Positions 1-8,567 are shown, numbered from the stretch's first letter. The stretch: 64,000 bases of DNA from Siphonobacter sp. BAB-5405 (GCF_002872335.1 NZ_NJAG01000006.1:1-64000), one strand, 5' to 3'. Notes: generated by a model not told the origin, from the sequence alone. A program made the numbers and translations.

Positions 1-186
1 CAGGGCCTGGGAGGGCGGAAATTGGGCCTGAAAACATGTGCAAACTGTTGCTACGGGATGAACAACCGTTTGTGCAAAAACTAATAATTTATTCGGTGAA
101 AAGTAATTTACGGGAACCGGTTCATTGCTGAGTCGATTTTTTGCCATAGGATCGTTGGTACAGGCTAGCAGAAGCATCGAATTCAT
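1..186 (-). CDS. possible 5' end of a leftward lipoprotein gene, cut by the window edge
   Basis: A leftward reading frame is open from an ATG at 186 (or the next one at 177) to the window edge, giving about 62 residues. It starts with a short LLLAC segment that could be a lipobox, but the hydrophobic stretch before the cysteine is too short for a normal lipoprotein signal. The rest is not recognisable. I report it only because it stays open and ends at the edge; it could equally be chance. The stretch from 187 to 314 holds only a small inverted repeat (210-222) followed by TTTT and the panD leader. Confidence 0.2.
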   Translation of the reverse strand, partial: MNSMLLLACTNDPMAKNRLSNEPVPVNYFSPNKLLVFAQTVVHPVATVCTCFQAQFPPSQAL

Positions 187-314
187 TGGAAAAAGCCAGC
201 TCTGAATAAGCGTTCAGAACGCCTTTTCTTAACCCGAATGGTCATTTCTGAAGAAACTTTCCCGAACTTTGCCCGCCCCTTACACGTTCGGGGATTTGGA
301 AACAATACACACTG

Positions 315-665
315 ATGTTCCTGACTATTATGAAATCAAAGCTTCACCGCGTTCGGGTAACGCAGGCGGAGCTCAATTACGTAGGTAGTATTACCATCGA
401 CGAGGATTTGATGGAAGCAGCGAACCTGCTTGAGAATGAGAAGGTTCAGATTGTCAATAATAACAATGGCGAGCGTTTTGAAACGTACGTTATTAAAGGT
501 GAACGGGGAAGCGGGACGATTTGTCTGAACGGAGCCGCGGCTCGCCGGGCTCAGGTTGGGGACATCATCATCATCATCGCTTACGCCATGATGACTCCCG
601 AAGAGGCGAAAGAGCACAAGCCCATGGTCGTTTTTCCGGATGCCAATAATCATCTGGTGAAATAA
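315..665 (+). CDS. panD: aspartate 1-decarboxylase proenzyme
   Basis: PanD makes beta-alanine from L-aspartate for pantothenate and coenzyme A. The 116-residue protein is full length. It is made as a proenzyme that cleaves itself between Gly24 and Ser25, leaving a pyruvoyl group; here the pair sits in YVGSIT. Lys9, His11, Arg54, Thr57 and Tyr58 fall at the same numbers as in the E. coli enzyme when the ATG at 315 is used. That favours this start over the inner ATG at 330, which would shift all of them by five. A hairpin with a T-run follows (709-744). In many Bacteroidota panD follows panC directly; here panC lies about 13 kb away on the other strand. Confidence 0.95.
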   Translation: MFLTIMKSKLHRVRVTQAELNYVGSITIDEDLMEAANLLENEKVQIVNNNNGERFETYVIKGERGSGTICLNGAAARRAQVGDIIIIIAYAMMTPEEAKEHKPMVVFPDANNHLVK

Positions 666-708
666 AAAGGACCACCGATTAGTAGTAGAAGATGATGGTT
701 TTTGCCGG

Positions 709-744
709 GAGGTGATTCGGAAACGGGTCACCTCTTTTATTTTT
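709..744 (+). terminator. Rho-independent terminator after panD
   Basis: A 7-bp stem (GAGGTGA at 709-715 with TCACCTC at 728-734) is followed by TTTTATTTTT. It ends the panD transcript. Confidence 0.7.
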
Positions 745-745
745 G
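738..745 (+). promoter_or_regulatory. possible -7 box for the LPG-synthase-like gene
   Basis: TATTTTTG matches the Bacteroidota -7 consensus TAnnTTTG and lies 33 bases before the ATG at 779. It overlaps the T-run of the panD terminator, and I see no convincing -33 element at the right distance, so this is tentative. Confidence 0.3.
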
Positions 746-778
746 CCGGAAACCGGTCTGCTTACAGCGAATCATCGC

Positions 779-1783
779 ATGAAAAACGTATTACAATATC
801 TTGTCTTTCTGGGTCTGGCGGCGGGCCTGACCTGGTACGCCATCCACTCGGGTACCATCAATCCAGAACAATTGTGGGCCGATGTCTCGCAGGCTGATTT
901 CCGCTGGGTAGGGGTTATGATGCTGCTGACCTTCGTGGCTCACGGAAGCCGGGCCGCCCGCTGGCGAATTTTGCTGGAACCGCTGGGCTATCATCCGTCG
1001 TTTCTGCGAACGAATACCGCCGTCTGGCTGGGCTACTTTGCCAACAACCTCGTACCCCGACTGGGCGAAGTAACCCGTTGCAGTGCTTTGTATAAAAGCG
1101 ATGAAATTCCCATCGAAAAATCCCTGGGTACGGTCGTTACGGAGCGGATTTTCGACGTGCTCTCCCTATTTATCCTCTTGGGAATCAACTTATTGCTGGA
1201 TTTTGATCGGCTACTGGCCTTTATCCAGCGGTCTACTTCAGCTACACCCGACTCCGAAAGCGGGGTGCCCGTACTAATCTGGATTGTACTGGGACTGCTG
1301 ATCGCGGGTGGATTGACGGTCTTCTTTCTCTGGGAACGTTTGCTTGAATTGGCTATCGTAAAAAAGCTAGCGAAGGCGGGGCAGGGGCTACTGGCGGGTT
1401 TACTGAGTATTCGGAAATTACGCCAACCCGGTCTGTTTCTGTTTTATACGGTGATGATCTGGGGCATGTACTACGTGATGGGCTACGTGCTTTTCTTTGC
1501 AATACCCAAGTTTGCGGACTTGTCGCCGCTGGTGGCTCTGACGATTATGACCACCGGAGCACTAGCCATGATTTTACCGACACCCGGTGGCGTAGGGTCG
1601 TATAATGCCTTTGTAGCCTTTGCCCTGCACTCCATTTACGAGTTGCCCGAGGCCGATAGTGGTACGCTGGCTACCTTCATTCAAAGCTCGCAAATGCTCA
1701 GTACGCTGGCCATTGGCCTGGTTTTCTTAGTAATTTCTGTGATTAGTCGGCCCAGCCGCAAGGCGGTCGTCAGTCAATCGTAG
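779..1783 (+). CDS. lysylphosphatidylglycerol synthase TM-region family protein (UPF0104)
   Basis: An integral membrane protein of 334 residues with about eight hydrophobic segments. The near-C-terminal PTPGGVGSYNAF block is typical of the flippase-like membrane domain shared by MprF and UPF0104/AglD2 proteins. There is no C-terminal aminoacyl-transferase (GNAT-like) domain, so it is not a full MprF and a lysyl-transfer role should not be assumed. The ATG at 779 starts a protein that enters the membrane at once; an earlier ATG at 743 would add 12 polar residues and lies on the terminator and promoter region. It follows panD and precedes rfaE2. Its substrate is unknown; lipid or polyprenyl translocation is the usual guess. 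Confidence 0.8.
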   Translation: MKNVLQYLVFLGLAAGLTWYAIHSGTINPEQLWADVSQADFRWVGVMMLLTFVAHGSRAARWRILLEPLGYHPSFLRTNTAVWLGYFANNLVPRLGEVTRCSALYKSDEIPIEKSLGTVVTERIFDVLSLFILLGINLLLDFDRLLAFIQRSTSATPDSESGVPVLIWIVLGLLIAGGLTVFFLWERLLELAIVKKLAKAGQGLLAGLLSIRKLRQPGLFLFYTVMIWGMYYVMGYVLFFAIPKFADLSPLVALTIMTTGALAMILPTPGGVGSYNAFVAFALHSIYELPEADSGTLATFIQSSQMLSTLAIGLVFLVISVISRPSRKAVVSQS

Positions 1784-1868
1784 GTTTTACCGCCCGTGTG
1801 GTCCGCATCATTGATGCACGGATGCCCCAATTTGTAGGCTTCGCCTACGCAATTCATGACGAGAACCC

Positions 1869-2351
1869 ATGCACACAGCTTCAAAAATTAAAACCCTCGC
1901 CGAAGCGATTCCTCAGTTGGTAGAATGGAAAACCAGCGGTCAGCGAATTGTCTTTACCAATGGCTGCTTTGATATTGTACACTTAGGTCATGTCGACTAC
2001 CTCGAAAAAGCCCGTAATCTGGGCGATCGACTGGTACTTGGCCTGAATACGGACGCTTCAGTATCCCGGATCAAAGGACCGCTTCGCCCCGTCGTCAATG
2101 AGTACGCCCGAGCCCGTTTGATGGCTTCGCTGGCCTTTGTGGATACTGTCATTTTGTTCGATGAACCCACGCCAAAAGAGCTGATTGAGTCCATTAATCC
2201 TGACATTTTGGTCAAAGGGGATGACTACACCGTCGAAACCATTGTTGGTTCGGATTTTGTATTAGGTAATGGTGGCGAGGTGAAAACGGTACCCTTAGTA
2301 CAAGGTTTTTCAACTTCAGCGTTAATTGAGAAAATAAAGACTAGTTTTTGA
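1869..2351 (+). CDS. rfaE2: D-glycero-beta-D-manno-heptose 1-phosphate adenylyltransferase
   Basis: A 160-residue nucleotidyltransferase of the cytidylyltransferase-like fold. The nucleotide-binding signature is NGCFDIVHLGH at residues 31-41, with the HxGH motif at 38-41. It is the stand-alone equivalent of the C-terminal half of HldE: it transfers AMP from ATP to heptose 1-phosphate, giving ADP-heptose for the lipopolysaccharide core. The N-terminal kinase half (RfaE1) is not in the window. The 85-base gap from the upstream gene holds a 6-bp hairpin (1834-1848). The start ATG at 1869 gives the usual length. Confidence 0.92.
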   Translation: MHTASKIKTLAEAIPQLVEWKTSGQRIVFTNGCFDIVHLGHVDYLEKARNLGDRLVLGLNTDASVSRIKGPLRPVVNEYARARLMASLAFVDTVILFDEPTPKELIESINPDILVKGDDYTVETIVGSDFVLGNGGEVKTVPLVQGFSTSALIEKIKTSF

Positions 2352-2353
2352 TA

Positions 2354-2488
2354 GTTTGAAGGTAGTCTAAGGTTTGAGGAGGTTTGAAGTTTGAGGAACT
2401 AGGTTTAACGTTTGAACAACGCTTATAAAAATTACAAAAACCTGTACGAAATTAAACCTTAAACCATTAAACCTGAAATCTCAAACTT
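2354..2488. repeat. low-complexity inverted repeat built of TTTGAG/CTCAAA words
   Basis: The rfaE2 to zinc-peptidase gap begins with repeated (G)GTTTGA words and ends with their complements (TTAAACC, TCAAAC), so a long imperfect stem can form. Similar arms occur at 6805-6911 and 43557-43625. No gene is visible in it. Confidence 0.45.
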
Positions 2489-2522
2489 AGAATACGTCCT
2501 AGTCTAATAAACCACTATAACT

Positions 2523-3209
2523 ATGGCAGGAGCATATTTAATTGGTATAATCTTCATGGTGATCAGCATGCTGGTCAGCTGGCGATTACGTAGCAAATTT
2601 GCTGAATACTCACAGGTAGGGCTGGCGGTTGGCCTCTCCGGAAAAGAAATCGCTGAGAAAATGTTACGCGACAACGGGATTTATGACGTACGGGTGTTGT
2701 CCGTAGAAGGTCAGCTTACCGACCACTATAACCCGGCGGATAAAACCGTAAACCTCAGTAATGATGTATACTACGGCCGCAGCGTAGCCGCCGCCGCCGT
2801 TGCTGCTCACGAATGCGGACACGCCGTACAGCACGCTACGGCGTATAGCTGGTTACAGTTCCGTAGTTCGATGGTACCTTTTCTGAGCATTGCGTCAAGT
2901 TGGATGCAATGGATCATTCTGGGGGGTATCCTTTTACTCAATACCACACCCATTCCGCTGGCGATTGGCGTGGCTCTATTTGCGGCAACGACGCTGTTTA
3001 GCTTTATCACGCTGCCGGTAGAGTACGATGCATCCAATCGGGCTTTGGCCTGGATTGAGAGAACGGGCGTAGCAACAGCCCGGGAACATGAAATGGCCTC
3101 GGATGCTCTTAAATGGGCCGCTCGTACGTACGTGGTTGCCGCCCTTGGTTCGCTGGCTACGTTGTTGTACTATGTAAGTTTATTGATGGGTGGCCGTAGA
3201 AGTGACTAG
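2523..3209 (+). CDS. membrane zinc metallopeptidase (YugP-like, Zn_peptidase_2)
   Basis: A 228-residue integral membrane protein. It has an N-terminal transmembrane segment (about 3-22), an HEXXH zinc site HECGH at 96-100, and a likely third ligand, Glu167, in VEYDAS after a second hydrophobic region (about 115-165). A last transmembrane segment lies near 203-222. This layout and length fit the YugP-like neutral zinc metallopeptidase family. The substrate is unknown. It is next to rfaE2 and followed by a strong terminator. Confidence 0.88.
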   Translation: MAGAYLIGIIFMVISMLVSWRLRSKFAEYSQVGLAVGLSGKEIAEKMLRDNGIYDVRVLSVEGQLTDHYNPADKTVNLSNDVYYGRSVAAAAVAAHECGHAVQHATAYSWLQFRSSMVPFLSIASSWMQWIILGGILLLNTTPIPLAIGVALFAATTLFSFITLPVEYDASNRALAWIERTGVATAREHEMASDALKWAARTYVVAALGSLATLLYYVSLLMGGRRSD

Positions 3210-3234
3210 TTTTTTATAGCTAAACCAAATACTT

Positions 3235-3268
3235 AGCCTGACTTTTTCAGAAAGTCAGGCTTTTTTTT
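3235..3268 (+). terminator. Rho-independent terminator after the zinc peptidase
   Basis: An 11-bp perfect stem (3235-3245 with 3251-3261), a 5-base loop, then a run of T to 3268. Confidence 0.9.
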
Positions 3269-3311
3269 ATATGAATTTCAAAGATCGAGCCATATGGCAC
3301 GGTATTTTTAA

Positions 3312-3536
3312 ATGATTAAGGCACGATTTAAAAAGGGCCGACGTTCCTTGATAGATAGAGAACCATTTAATACCGTAAAAGCCATGAATTATTCCTTCGC
3401 TACCCGTCGCCTTTTAGTAAAGCTCGGTTTGATTTGGAAACCTAGCCGCTCAACCAACGCCGTTCGCAAAACGACGTTACCTATGAGCGTGTCAGGAGAC
3501 AAATTCTTTAACGATTGGAAACTTTTAAACGGATAA
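3312..3536 (+). CDS. possible small basic protein of unknown function
   Basis: An open frame of 74 residues lies alone between two terminators. An inner ATG at 3384 gives a 50-residue version that starts MNYSFATRR. The product is rich in Lys and Arg and has no signal peptide, membrane segment or motif I recognise. Its support is only position: it fills the gap between the terminator at 3235-3268 and the shared terminator at 3573-3601, which would otherwise have nothing to end on the plus strand. It may be chance. Confidence 0.3.
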   Translation: MIKARFKKGRRSLIDREPFNTVKAMNYSFATRRLLVKLGLIWKPSRSTNAVRKTTLPMSVSGDKFFNDWKLLNG

Positions 3537-3572
3537 ATGGCTCGCGTAAAGAGCTTATTGAAATGTATATGT

Positions 3573-3601
3573 AAAAAGGCCGGAATTGATCCGGCCTTTT
3601 T
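3573..3601. terminator. bidirectional terminator
   Basis: An 11-bp perfect stem with AAAAA on the left and TTTTT on the right works in both directions. It ends leftward ridA and whatever is transcribed rightward from 3312. Confidence 0.8.
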
Positions 3602-3619
3602 GCTTTCGTAAGGATGAGC

Positions 3620-4060
3620 TTATTTCCGTCGAGCGGCAATAACCGTAATCTCTACACTAGCTCCTCCGGGCAAATCTGCTACGCCCACGGTGGTACGGGC
3701 CGGATAATCCTTTTCAAAGTATTTGGCGTATAGCGTATTGATTTTTTGAAAGTTCGCTAAGTCTTTCACGTAGATAGTGGTGTTGACTACATCCGACCAA
3801 TTCAGCCCAGCCGCTTTGAGGATTTGCTGAATATTTTGCATGATTTGGGGAACTTCCCCATCTACGCCTCCCGCAACCAGTTTTTTCGTATCCGGATTAA
3901 TACCGACCTGCCCCGCAACGAAAACCAAACCGTTGGCTTCCACGGCCTGACTATACGGACCAATGGGAGCGGGGGCGGCATCCGTTTGATGGACTTTTTT
4001 CTGAGCAAACGCAACGGTAGAAGCTACCAGCATTAGCGAGAGGGTAAGGAGACGTACCAT
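3620..4060 (-). CDS. RidA/YjgF family enamine/imine deaminase with signal peptide
   Basis: A 146-residue Rid-family protein. RidA trimers hydrolyse reactive enamine/imine intermediates such as 2-aminoacrylate. The binding arginine (Arg122 in YPARTTVGV) and Glu137 in GASVEI are present, as in active RidA. Unlike the classic cytosolic form it starts with a clear signal peptide (residues 1-19, cut before QKK), so it should act in the periplasm or outside. Its start lies 11 bases after the stop of the permease gene, so the two are probably co-transcribed. The bidirectional hairpin 3573-3601 follows. Confidence 0.88.
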   Translation of the reverse strand: MVRLLTLSLMLVASTVAFAQKKVHQTDAAPAPIGPYSQAVEANGLVFVAGQVGINPDTKKLVAGGVDGEVPQIMQNIQQILKAAGLNWSDVVNTTIYVKDLANFQKINTLYAKYFEKDYPARTTVGVADLPGGASVEITVIAARRK

Positions 4061-4071
4061 AGCAAGTGAAT

Positions 4072-5667
4072 TTAGGCTTTAGCCAGTTTGGAGTGTTTAC
4101 GTCCGTAGCTGAAGTATATAACGAGTCCAATCAGTAGCCAGGCCACAAAAGCTCCCCAATTCCAAAAGCCCAGTTCCGTCATCAGATAGAGATTCGTAAG
4201 GATTCCTAAAACCGGGAGCAAAGAAAATTTGAGGCGGTAACTTAGTACCGATAGAACAGCCCACACAATCCAGAACACAAACAATAGCGGCTTTTCTTCC
4301 ATGGCCAATACAAAGTGATTGGAATAAATGGCGAAAGCAATCGCGATAACGAAGCCGATGCCTACTACATATTGACCATTGATGTATGGAACCCGGAATT
4401 TAGAGTATTTCGTCAGTCCCTGGTAATCGAGGTACAGCACCCCGCAGCAGACCAGAATAAAGGCAAAGAAGGTTCCTACGCTGGTTAAATCGACGAAGAA
4501 ACCCATGTCAAAGAACATGGAAGGAATCGCTACGACTACGCCCGTAACGATCGTCGCAAACGAAGGCGTATGATACTTCGGGTGTACTTTCGAAAACTTG
4601 GGCCAAAGCAAACCATCACGACTCATGGTCATCCAGATACGGGGCTGACCGAGCTGATACACCAGCAGGGCGCTCGTAATGGCGATGACAGCCGAGACCG
4701 AAATAACCCCCGCTACAAAATCAAATCCTACTTTGTGAAAGACATACGCCAGCGGATCATCCACGTTCAATTCCTTGTAGTGAACCATACCCGTCAGAAT
4801 TAACGTAATCAAGACGTAGAGTACCGTACAGATAATGAGACAGTAAATCATGGCCTTGGGCATGTCCTGCTGGGGATTTTTACATTCTTCGGCGGTCGTA
4901 GAGATCGAATCGAAACCGATGAACGCGAAGAATACCGCGGCTACGCCACTCAGTACGCCGCTCACGCCGTTGGGAGCAAAGGGCGACCAGTTTTCGGGTT
5001 TCACGTAAAATACGCCGGCAACAATCACCAGCAGAATAACGGCCAGCTTCAAAGCCACCAGCATGTTACTGACGTTTTTGGACTCCTTGATTCCGATGTA
5101 TACCAGAGCCGTTACCAGTACCGTGATAAGTCCTGCGGGTAAATCACAGATGAGCTTGATCCCGCCAATGGAAGGAGCCGAGGCCCGAACCGCTTCGCTG
5201 GCGGAGGAGGGATCGACGGTGAGCCACCCGGGCAGATGAAGCCCAAAACCCGCCAGCATGGAAGAAAAATATTCCGACCAGGAAATGGCTACTACCATGT
5301 TGGAAACGGCGTATTCCAGGATCAGGGCCCAGCCGATAATCCAGGCAAATAATTCGCCGAAGGATACGTACGCGTACGTATACGCACTGCCCGAAACGGG
5401 TACGGTCGAAGCAAACTGAGCGTAACTCAACGCCGTAAATACGCAGGCAATGGCGGTGAAAACAAAAAGTAAGGATACGGCAGGTCCGCCATCAAAACTG
5501 GCCCGACCAATGGTACTGAAAATACCGGCTCCAATGATGGCCGCAATCCCTAGAGAGGTCAAATCGCGAACACCCAACACTTTCGATAAGCCATGCGACT
5601 CACCGGTAGCGTCAGTGTTTAGTACTTGTTGAATGGATTTCTTACGAAAAAAGGAGTCGTTGGCCAC
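4072..5667 (-). CDS. APC-superfamily amino acid permease
   Basis: A 531-residue transporter with about 12-14 hydrophobic segments. The N-terminal IGAGIFSTIG stretch (about 41-50) is the glycine-rich unwound helix 1 of APC permeases. A long extracellular loop near 145-165 and overall length resemble the cationic amino acid transporter/YfnA group, so proton-coupled uptake of cationic or branched amino acids is likely; the substrate cannot be read from the sequence. The start is a GTG at 5667 with no ATG nearby in frame. The gene is first in a leftward unit with the exported RidA protein. The 297-base gap to the divergent ABC gene holds the promoters. Confidence 0.87.
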   Translation of the reverse strand: MANDSFFRKKSIQQVLNTDATGESHGLSKVLGVRDLTSLGIAAIIGAGIFSTIGRASFDGGPAVSLLFVFTAIACVFTALSYAQFASTVPVSGSAYTYAYVSFGELFAWIIGWALILEYAVSNMVVAISWSEYFSSMLAGFGLHLPGWLTVDPSSASEAVRASAPSIGGIKLICDLPAGLITVLVTALVYIGIKESKNVSNMLVALKLAVILLVIVAGVFYVKPENWSPFAPNGVSGVLSGVAAVFFAFIGFDSISTTAEECKNPQQDMPKAMIYCLIICTVLYVLITLILTGMVHYKELNVDDPLAYVFHKVGFDFVAGVISVSAVIAITSALLVYQLGQPRIWMTMSRDGLLWPKFSKVHPKYHTPSFATIVTGVVVAIPSMFFDMGFFVDLTSVGTFFAFILVCCGVLYLDYQGLTKYSKFRVPYINGQYVVGIGFVIAIAFAIYSNHFVLAMEEKPLLFVFWIVWAVLSVLSYRLKFSLLPVLGILTNLYLMTELGFWNWGAFVAWLLIGLVIYFSYGRKHSKLAKA

Positions 5668-5901
5668 GGATGCAATGGTGTTTCGTGAACGTAATTAGGG
5701 GCACTCTGCTGATCTCGGGAAAAAGAAGTCGCGAAATGAACGTATTCTTTCAAAGAAAAGTAAAAATATGCCCGGATGAAGTGAATAATCAGGTAAAAAT
5801 AGGGAATCATCGGAAGTTGACAAGATTCAAGCGGCAGGAAATCAGTAGATATACCACCTGAGCCAAGCTATACGTTTAAAGGGAGCGGGCCAGCGGGCAT
5901 G

Positions 5902-5929
5902 TACATTTGCCGGTGAAACTCTACCTTTG
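5902..5929 (+). promoter_or_regulatory. two -7-like boxes upstream of the GldA-like gene
   Basis: TACATTTG (5902-5909) and TACCTTTG (5922-5929) both match TAnnTTTG and lie 63 and 43 bases before the GTG start at 5965. No clean TTTG element is seen 19 bases upstream of either. The rest of the gap (5668-5900) shows no gene; one chance frame of 63 codons there has no coding look. Confidence 0.4.
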
Positions 5930-5964
5930 CCTAAAGTTTTCAATCACCTTTTTCGTACCGAAAC

Positions 5965-6672
5965 GTGTCCATAATTGTCAAGGAGCTTTCCAAAATATAC
6001 GGGCCGCAGAAAGCGGTAGATCAGATTAGTTTTGAAGTGAAGCCGGGGGAAATTGTCGGTTTTCTCGGACCGAACGGGGCGGGTAAATCCACGACCATGA
6101 AAATTGCGACGGGGTACCTACGGCCTTCCAGCGGTACGGTTGAAGTCGCCGGTTTCGACGTAACGAAACACTCGATGGAAGTTCGGCAACATCTGGGCTA
6201 CCTGCCGGAACACAATCCCCTGTACCTGGATCTGTACGTGAAAGAGTTTCTGCGTTCCATGGGAGCGTTGTACGGACTGAAAGGTGAAACGCTCAGCCGA
6301 CGGGTGAACGAAGTCATTGAGCAGGTAGGGCTGGGGCTGGAGCAACACAAACGCATTGGACAACTCTCGAAAGGGTATCGGCAACGCGTTGGACTGGCTC
6401 AGGCCCTGGTACATAACCCTCAGGTACTCATTCTCGACGAACCCACCACGGGTCTGGACCCTAACCAGCTGGCTGAAATTCGGTCGGTCATCAAAAACAT
6501 CGGTCAGGAGAAGACGGTACTGTTTTCTACCCACATCATGCAGGAAGTCGAAGCCATCTGCGACCGGGCCATCATCCTGAAACGGGGTAAGCTGGTGGCG
6601 GATGAATCCATAGCATCCTTTCGGCAATCGGGCAAATCACTGGAAACCCTGTTCCGTGAACTGACGGCCTAG
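5965..6672 (+). CDS. ABC transporter ATP-binding protein, GldA-like
   Basis: A 235-residue ABC ATPase. Walker A is GPNGAGKST (35-43), the ABC signature LSKGYRQ (134-140), Walker B LILDEP (155-160), and the switch histidine is in FSTHIM. The stretch LPEHNPLYLDLYV (80-92) is a hallmark of GldA, the ATPase of the gliding-motility ABC transporter GldAFG. It is shorter than the roughly 300 residues usual for GldA: the region before the C-terminal LETLFRELT is compressed. No gldF or gldG permease is next to it. The start is GTG at 5965. A general ABC-2 export ATPase is the alternative. A hairpin follows at 6724-6762. Confidence 0.8.
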   Translation: MSIIVKELSKIYGPQKAVDQISFEVKPGEIVGFLGPNGAGKSTTMKIATGYLRPSSGTVEVAGFDVTKHSMEVRQHLGYLPEHNPLYLDLYVKEFLRSMGALYGLKGETLSRRVNEVIEQVGLGLEQHKRIGQLSKGYRQRVGLAQALVHNPQVLILDEPTTGLDPNQLAEIRSVIKNIGQEKTVLFSTHIMQEVEAICDRAIILKRGKLVADESIASFRQSGKSLETLFRELTA

Positions 6673-6723
6673 CGTAGGACTTAGACCTTCCGGTCTTCAA
6701 TCGTATACCCTTACAAATCAATC

Positions 6724-6762
6724 TCCTGAACTTGGTTCGTACCTTACGTACTCGGTTCAGGA
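6724..6762 (+). terminator. hairpin after the GldA-like gene
   Basis: An 8-bp stem (TCCTGAAC at 6724-6731 with GTTCAGGA at 6755-6762) with an inner GTAC pair, followed by AATTTTAG. It is a plausible but weak terminator. Confidence 0.5.
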
Positions 6763-6804
6763 AATTTTAGTAATAATGTATATGTGGTTGGGTTGGTAAT
6801 CAAT

Positions 6805-6911
6805 GTTTTGAGTTCGGTCTGTCGAGCTTCATTTGTCTTAAAAACGAATTAAAATCCTTCCTTCGGTGAGCCAAGATCCTGAGAAGATAGTTTTTACTAG
6901 GAACTCAAAAC
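6805..6911. repeat. 10-bp inverted repeat framing the DUF486 leader
   Basis: GTTTTGAGTT (6805-6814) and its exact complement AACTCAAAAC (6902-6911) frame an 87-base segment that ends just before the DUF486 start. The words resemble the repeats at 2354-2488 and 43557-43625. Confidence 0.4.
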
Positions 6912-6918
6912 TTGAACC

Positions 6919-7290
6919 ATGAAAGGATTAGCTTGTGTAGCTCTATTAGTAGTTTCAAACGCGTTTATGACATTGGCCTGGTACGGACACCTGCAGGTCA
7001 AACAATGGCCCCAGCTGGCCAAACTTTCGCTATTCGGCGTCATTGCCCTGAGTTGGGGACTCGCCTTTTTCGAATACGTCTTCCAGGTGCCCGCCAACCG
7101 AATCGGTTCCGAGGAAACGGGAGGGCCGTTTACGCTCTTTCAGCTCAAGATTATCCAGGAAGTCGTATCGCTGACGGTCTTTACGCTCATGACCGTTTAC
7201 CTGTTTAAAACCGATCACCTGGCCTGGAACCACGCCGTCGGGTTTGTCTTCCTGATCATTGCGGTGTTTTTCATTTTCAAGAAATGGTAA
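6919..7290 (+). CDS. DUF486 (DMT-like) small membrane protein
   Basis: A 123-residue protein with four hydrophobic helices, of the DUF486 family that is distantly related to drug/metabolite transporters. Conserved-looking blocks include WYGHL near residue 22 and YVFQVPANRIG near 53. The role is unknown in the family. The stop overlaps the start of the MFS gene (ATG at 7284), so the two are translationally coupled and probably work in one operon. The promoter is presumably in the 246-base gap after the GldA-like gene. Confidence 0.85.
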   Translation: MKGLACVALLVVSNAFMTLAWYGHLQVKQWPQLAKLSLFGVIALSWGLAFFEYVFQVPANRIGSEETGGPFTLFQLKIIQEVVSLTVFTLMTVYLFKTDHLAWNHAVGFVFLIIAVFFIFKKW

Positions 7291-8519
7291 ACACTTCTTC
7301 CCTGGTACCGCAGCCTTCCCGACAGAGTCTATCCGCACTGGACAAAGCGAATTTCCTGCTAGCCGACGTTCGCGATGGGATGGGGCCCTATTTAGCCATT
7401 TATTTGATGGTGACGTTACGGTGGCAACCCCAGGACATTGGCATTGCCATGTCCGTTATGGGAATCACGACCGTTGTTATGCAGACGCCCGCCGGAATAC
7501 TGGTGGATCGTACCACGCGTAAAAAGTGGTTTACGGTGCTGGCTTCCCTGTTAATGGCAGGAGCCGCCTTACTCACCATTACGATTCCAACGTATCCGGT
7601 CATTATGGCGGGTCAGGCACTGATGGGCATTTCGGCAGCCTGGTTCGGTCCCGCAGTGGCAGCCATTACGCTGGGCTTGGTCGGACATCAGGCACTCGAC
7701 GCCCGGATCGGTCGTAATGAAACCTTTAATCACGCCGGGAATGTAATCGCTGCTCTGCTGGCGGGACTGATTGGCCATTTTCTCAGTAGCAAAGGTATTT
7801 TCGTCCTGCTTGCCGTCATGTCTCTGCTGAGTAGCATCAGCATCTGGCAAATCAAAGACGGGGAAATCAACCACGAACTGGCTCGCGGCAGTGGGGAGAG
7901 TGATCACAAGACGGATGAAAGTCCCTGGCGGTCGCTGCTACGTACGCCCTCCCTGTTGCTTTTTGCTTTGGCTTGTGTCCTATTTCACTTTGCGAATGCG
8001 GCCATGCTGCCCCTGTTAGGGCAACGGCTCTCGTTAAAAGCCCAGGCGGGCGAAGCCTCCGTCTACATGTCGGCCTGTATCGTTGTCGCTCAGATTGTCA
8101 TGATCCCCGTCAGTGCCTGGGTTGGAAAACATGCTTCCAAGGGTCGTAAACGTATCTTATTGGTCGCCTTTCTGGTTTTGCCCATTCGTGGGGTACTGTA
8201 TACGCTAACCAACGACGAGATTTTACTGGTATGCATTCAGGTACTTGACGGACTGGGAGCTGGCATTTTCGGAGTTTTATCGATCCTGATTGTATCCGAT
8301 TTAACGAAGGGTACCGGACTGTTCAATACTACGCAGGGGGCCATTGCCACCGCCGTTGGGCTAGGTGCTTCGCTGAGTAATGCGTTTGCGGGGTTTCTGC
8401 TCCAGCGTAGTAATTTTCAAACTGTATTTCTGGTTTTGGCCGGTATTGCGTTAGTCGCTTTGCTTCTGGTGTGGTGGGGCGTCCCCGAAACAAAAGCAGC
8501 GGACGAGTCAATACAGTAA
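7284..8519 (+). CDS. MFS transporter
   Basis: A 411-residue major facilitator with about 12 transmembrane helices in two halves joined by a polar loop (about 197-215). The loop between helices 2 and 3 carries the family's basic motif as DRTTRKKW near residue 73. The gene overlaps DUF486 by seven bases. Its substrate is not evident; drug or metabolite export is typical of this type. A terminator follows at once. Confidence 0.85.
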   Translation: MVNTSSLVPQPSRQSLSALDKANFLLADVRDGMGPYLAIYLMVTLRWQPQDIGIAMSVMGITTVVMQTPAGILVDRTTRKKWFTVLASLLMAGAALLTITIPTYPVIMAGQALMGISAAWFGPAVAAITLGLVGHQALDARIGRNETFNHAGNVIAALLAGLIGHFLSSKGIFVLLAVMSLLSSISIWQIKDGEINHELARGSGESDHKTDESPWRSLLRTPSLLLFALACVLFHFANAAMLPLLGQRLSLKAQAGEASVYMSACIVVAQIVMIPVSAWVGKHASKGRKRILLVAFLVLPIRGVLYTLTNDEILLVCIQVLDGLGAGIFGVLSILIVSDLTKGTGLFNTTQGAIATAVGLGASLSNAFAGFLLQRSNFQTVFLVLAGIALVALLLVWWGVPETKAADESIQ

Positions 8520-8525
8520 ATTTTG

Positions 8526-8567
8526 AACAACTGCTCGGGGACCTATCAGGCCTGGGCAGTTGTTTTT
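8526..8567 (+). terminator. Rho-independent terminator after the MFS gene
   Basis: A 9-bp stem (8526-8534 with 8556-8564), an inner CAGG/CCTG pair, then TTT. Confidence 0.75.

Noticed and set aside
5670-5861. 63-codon frame in the permease/ABC gap
   Set aside because: It lies in a divergent promoter region and has no coding look.
6118-6627. 169-codon leftward frame
   Set aside because: It is antisense to the GldA-like ATPase, whose Walker and signature motifs are intact.
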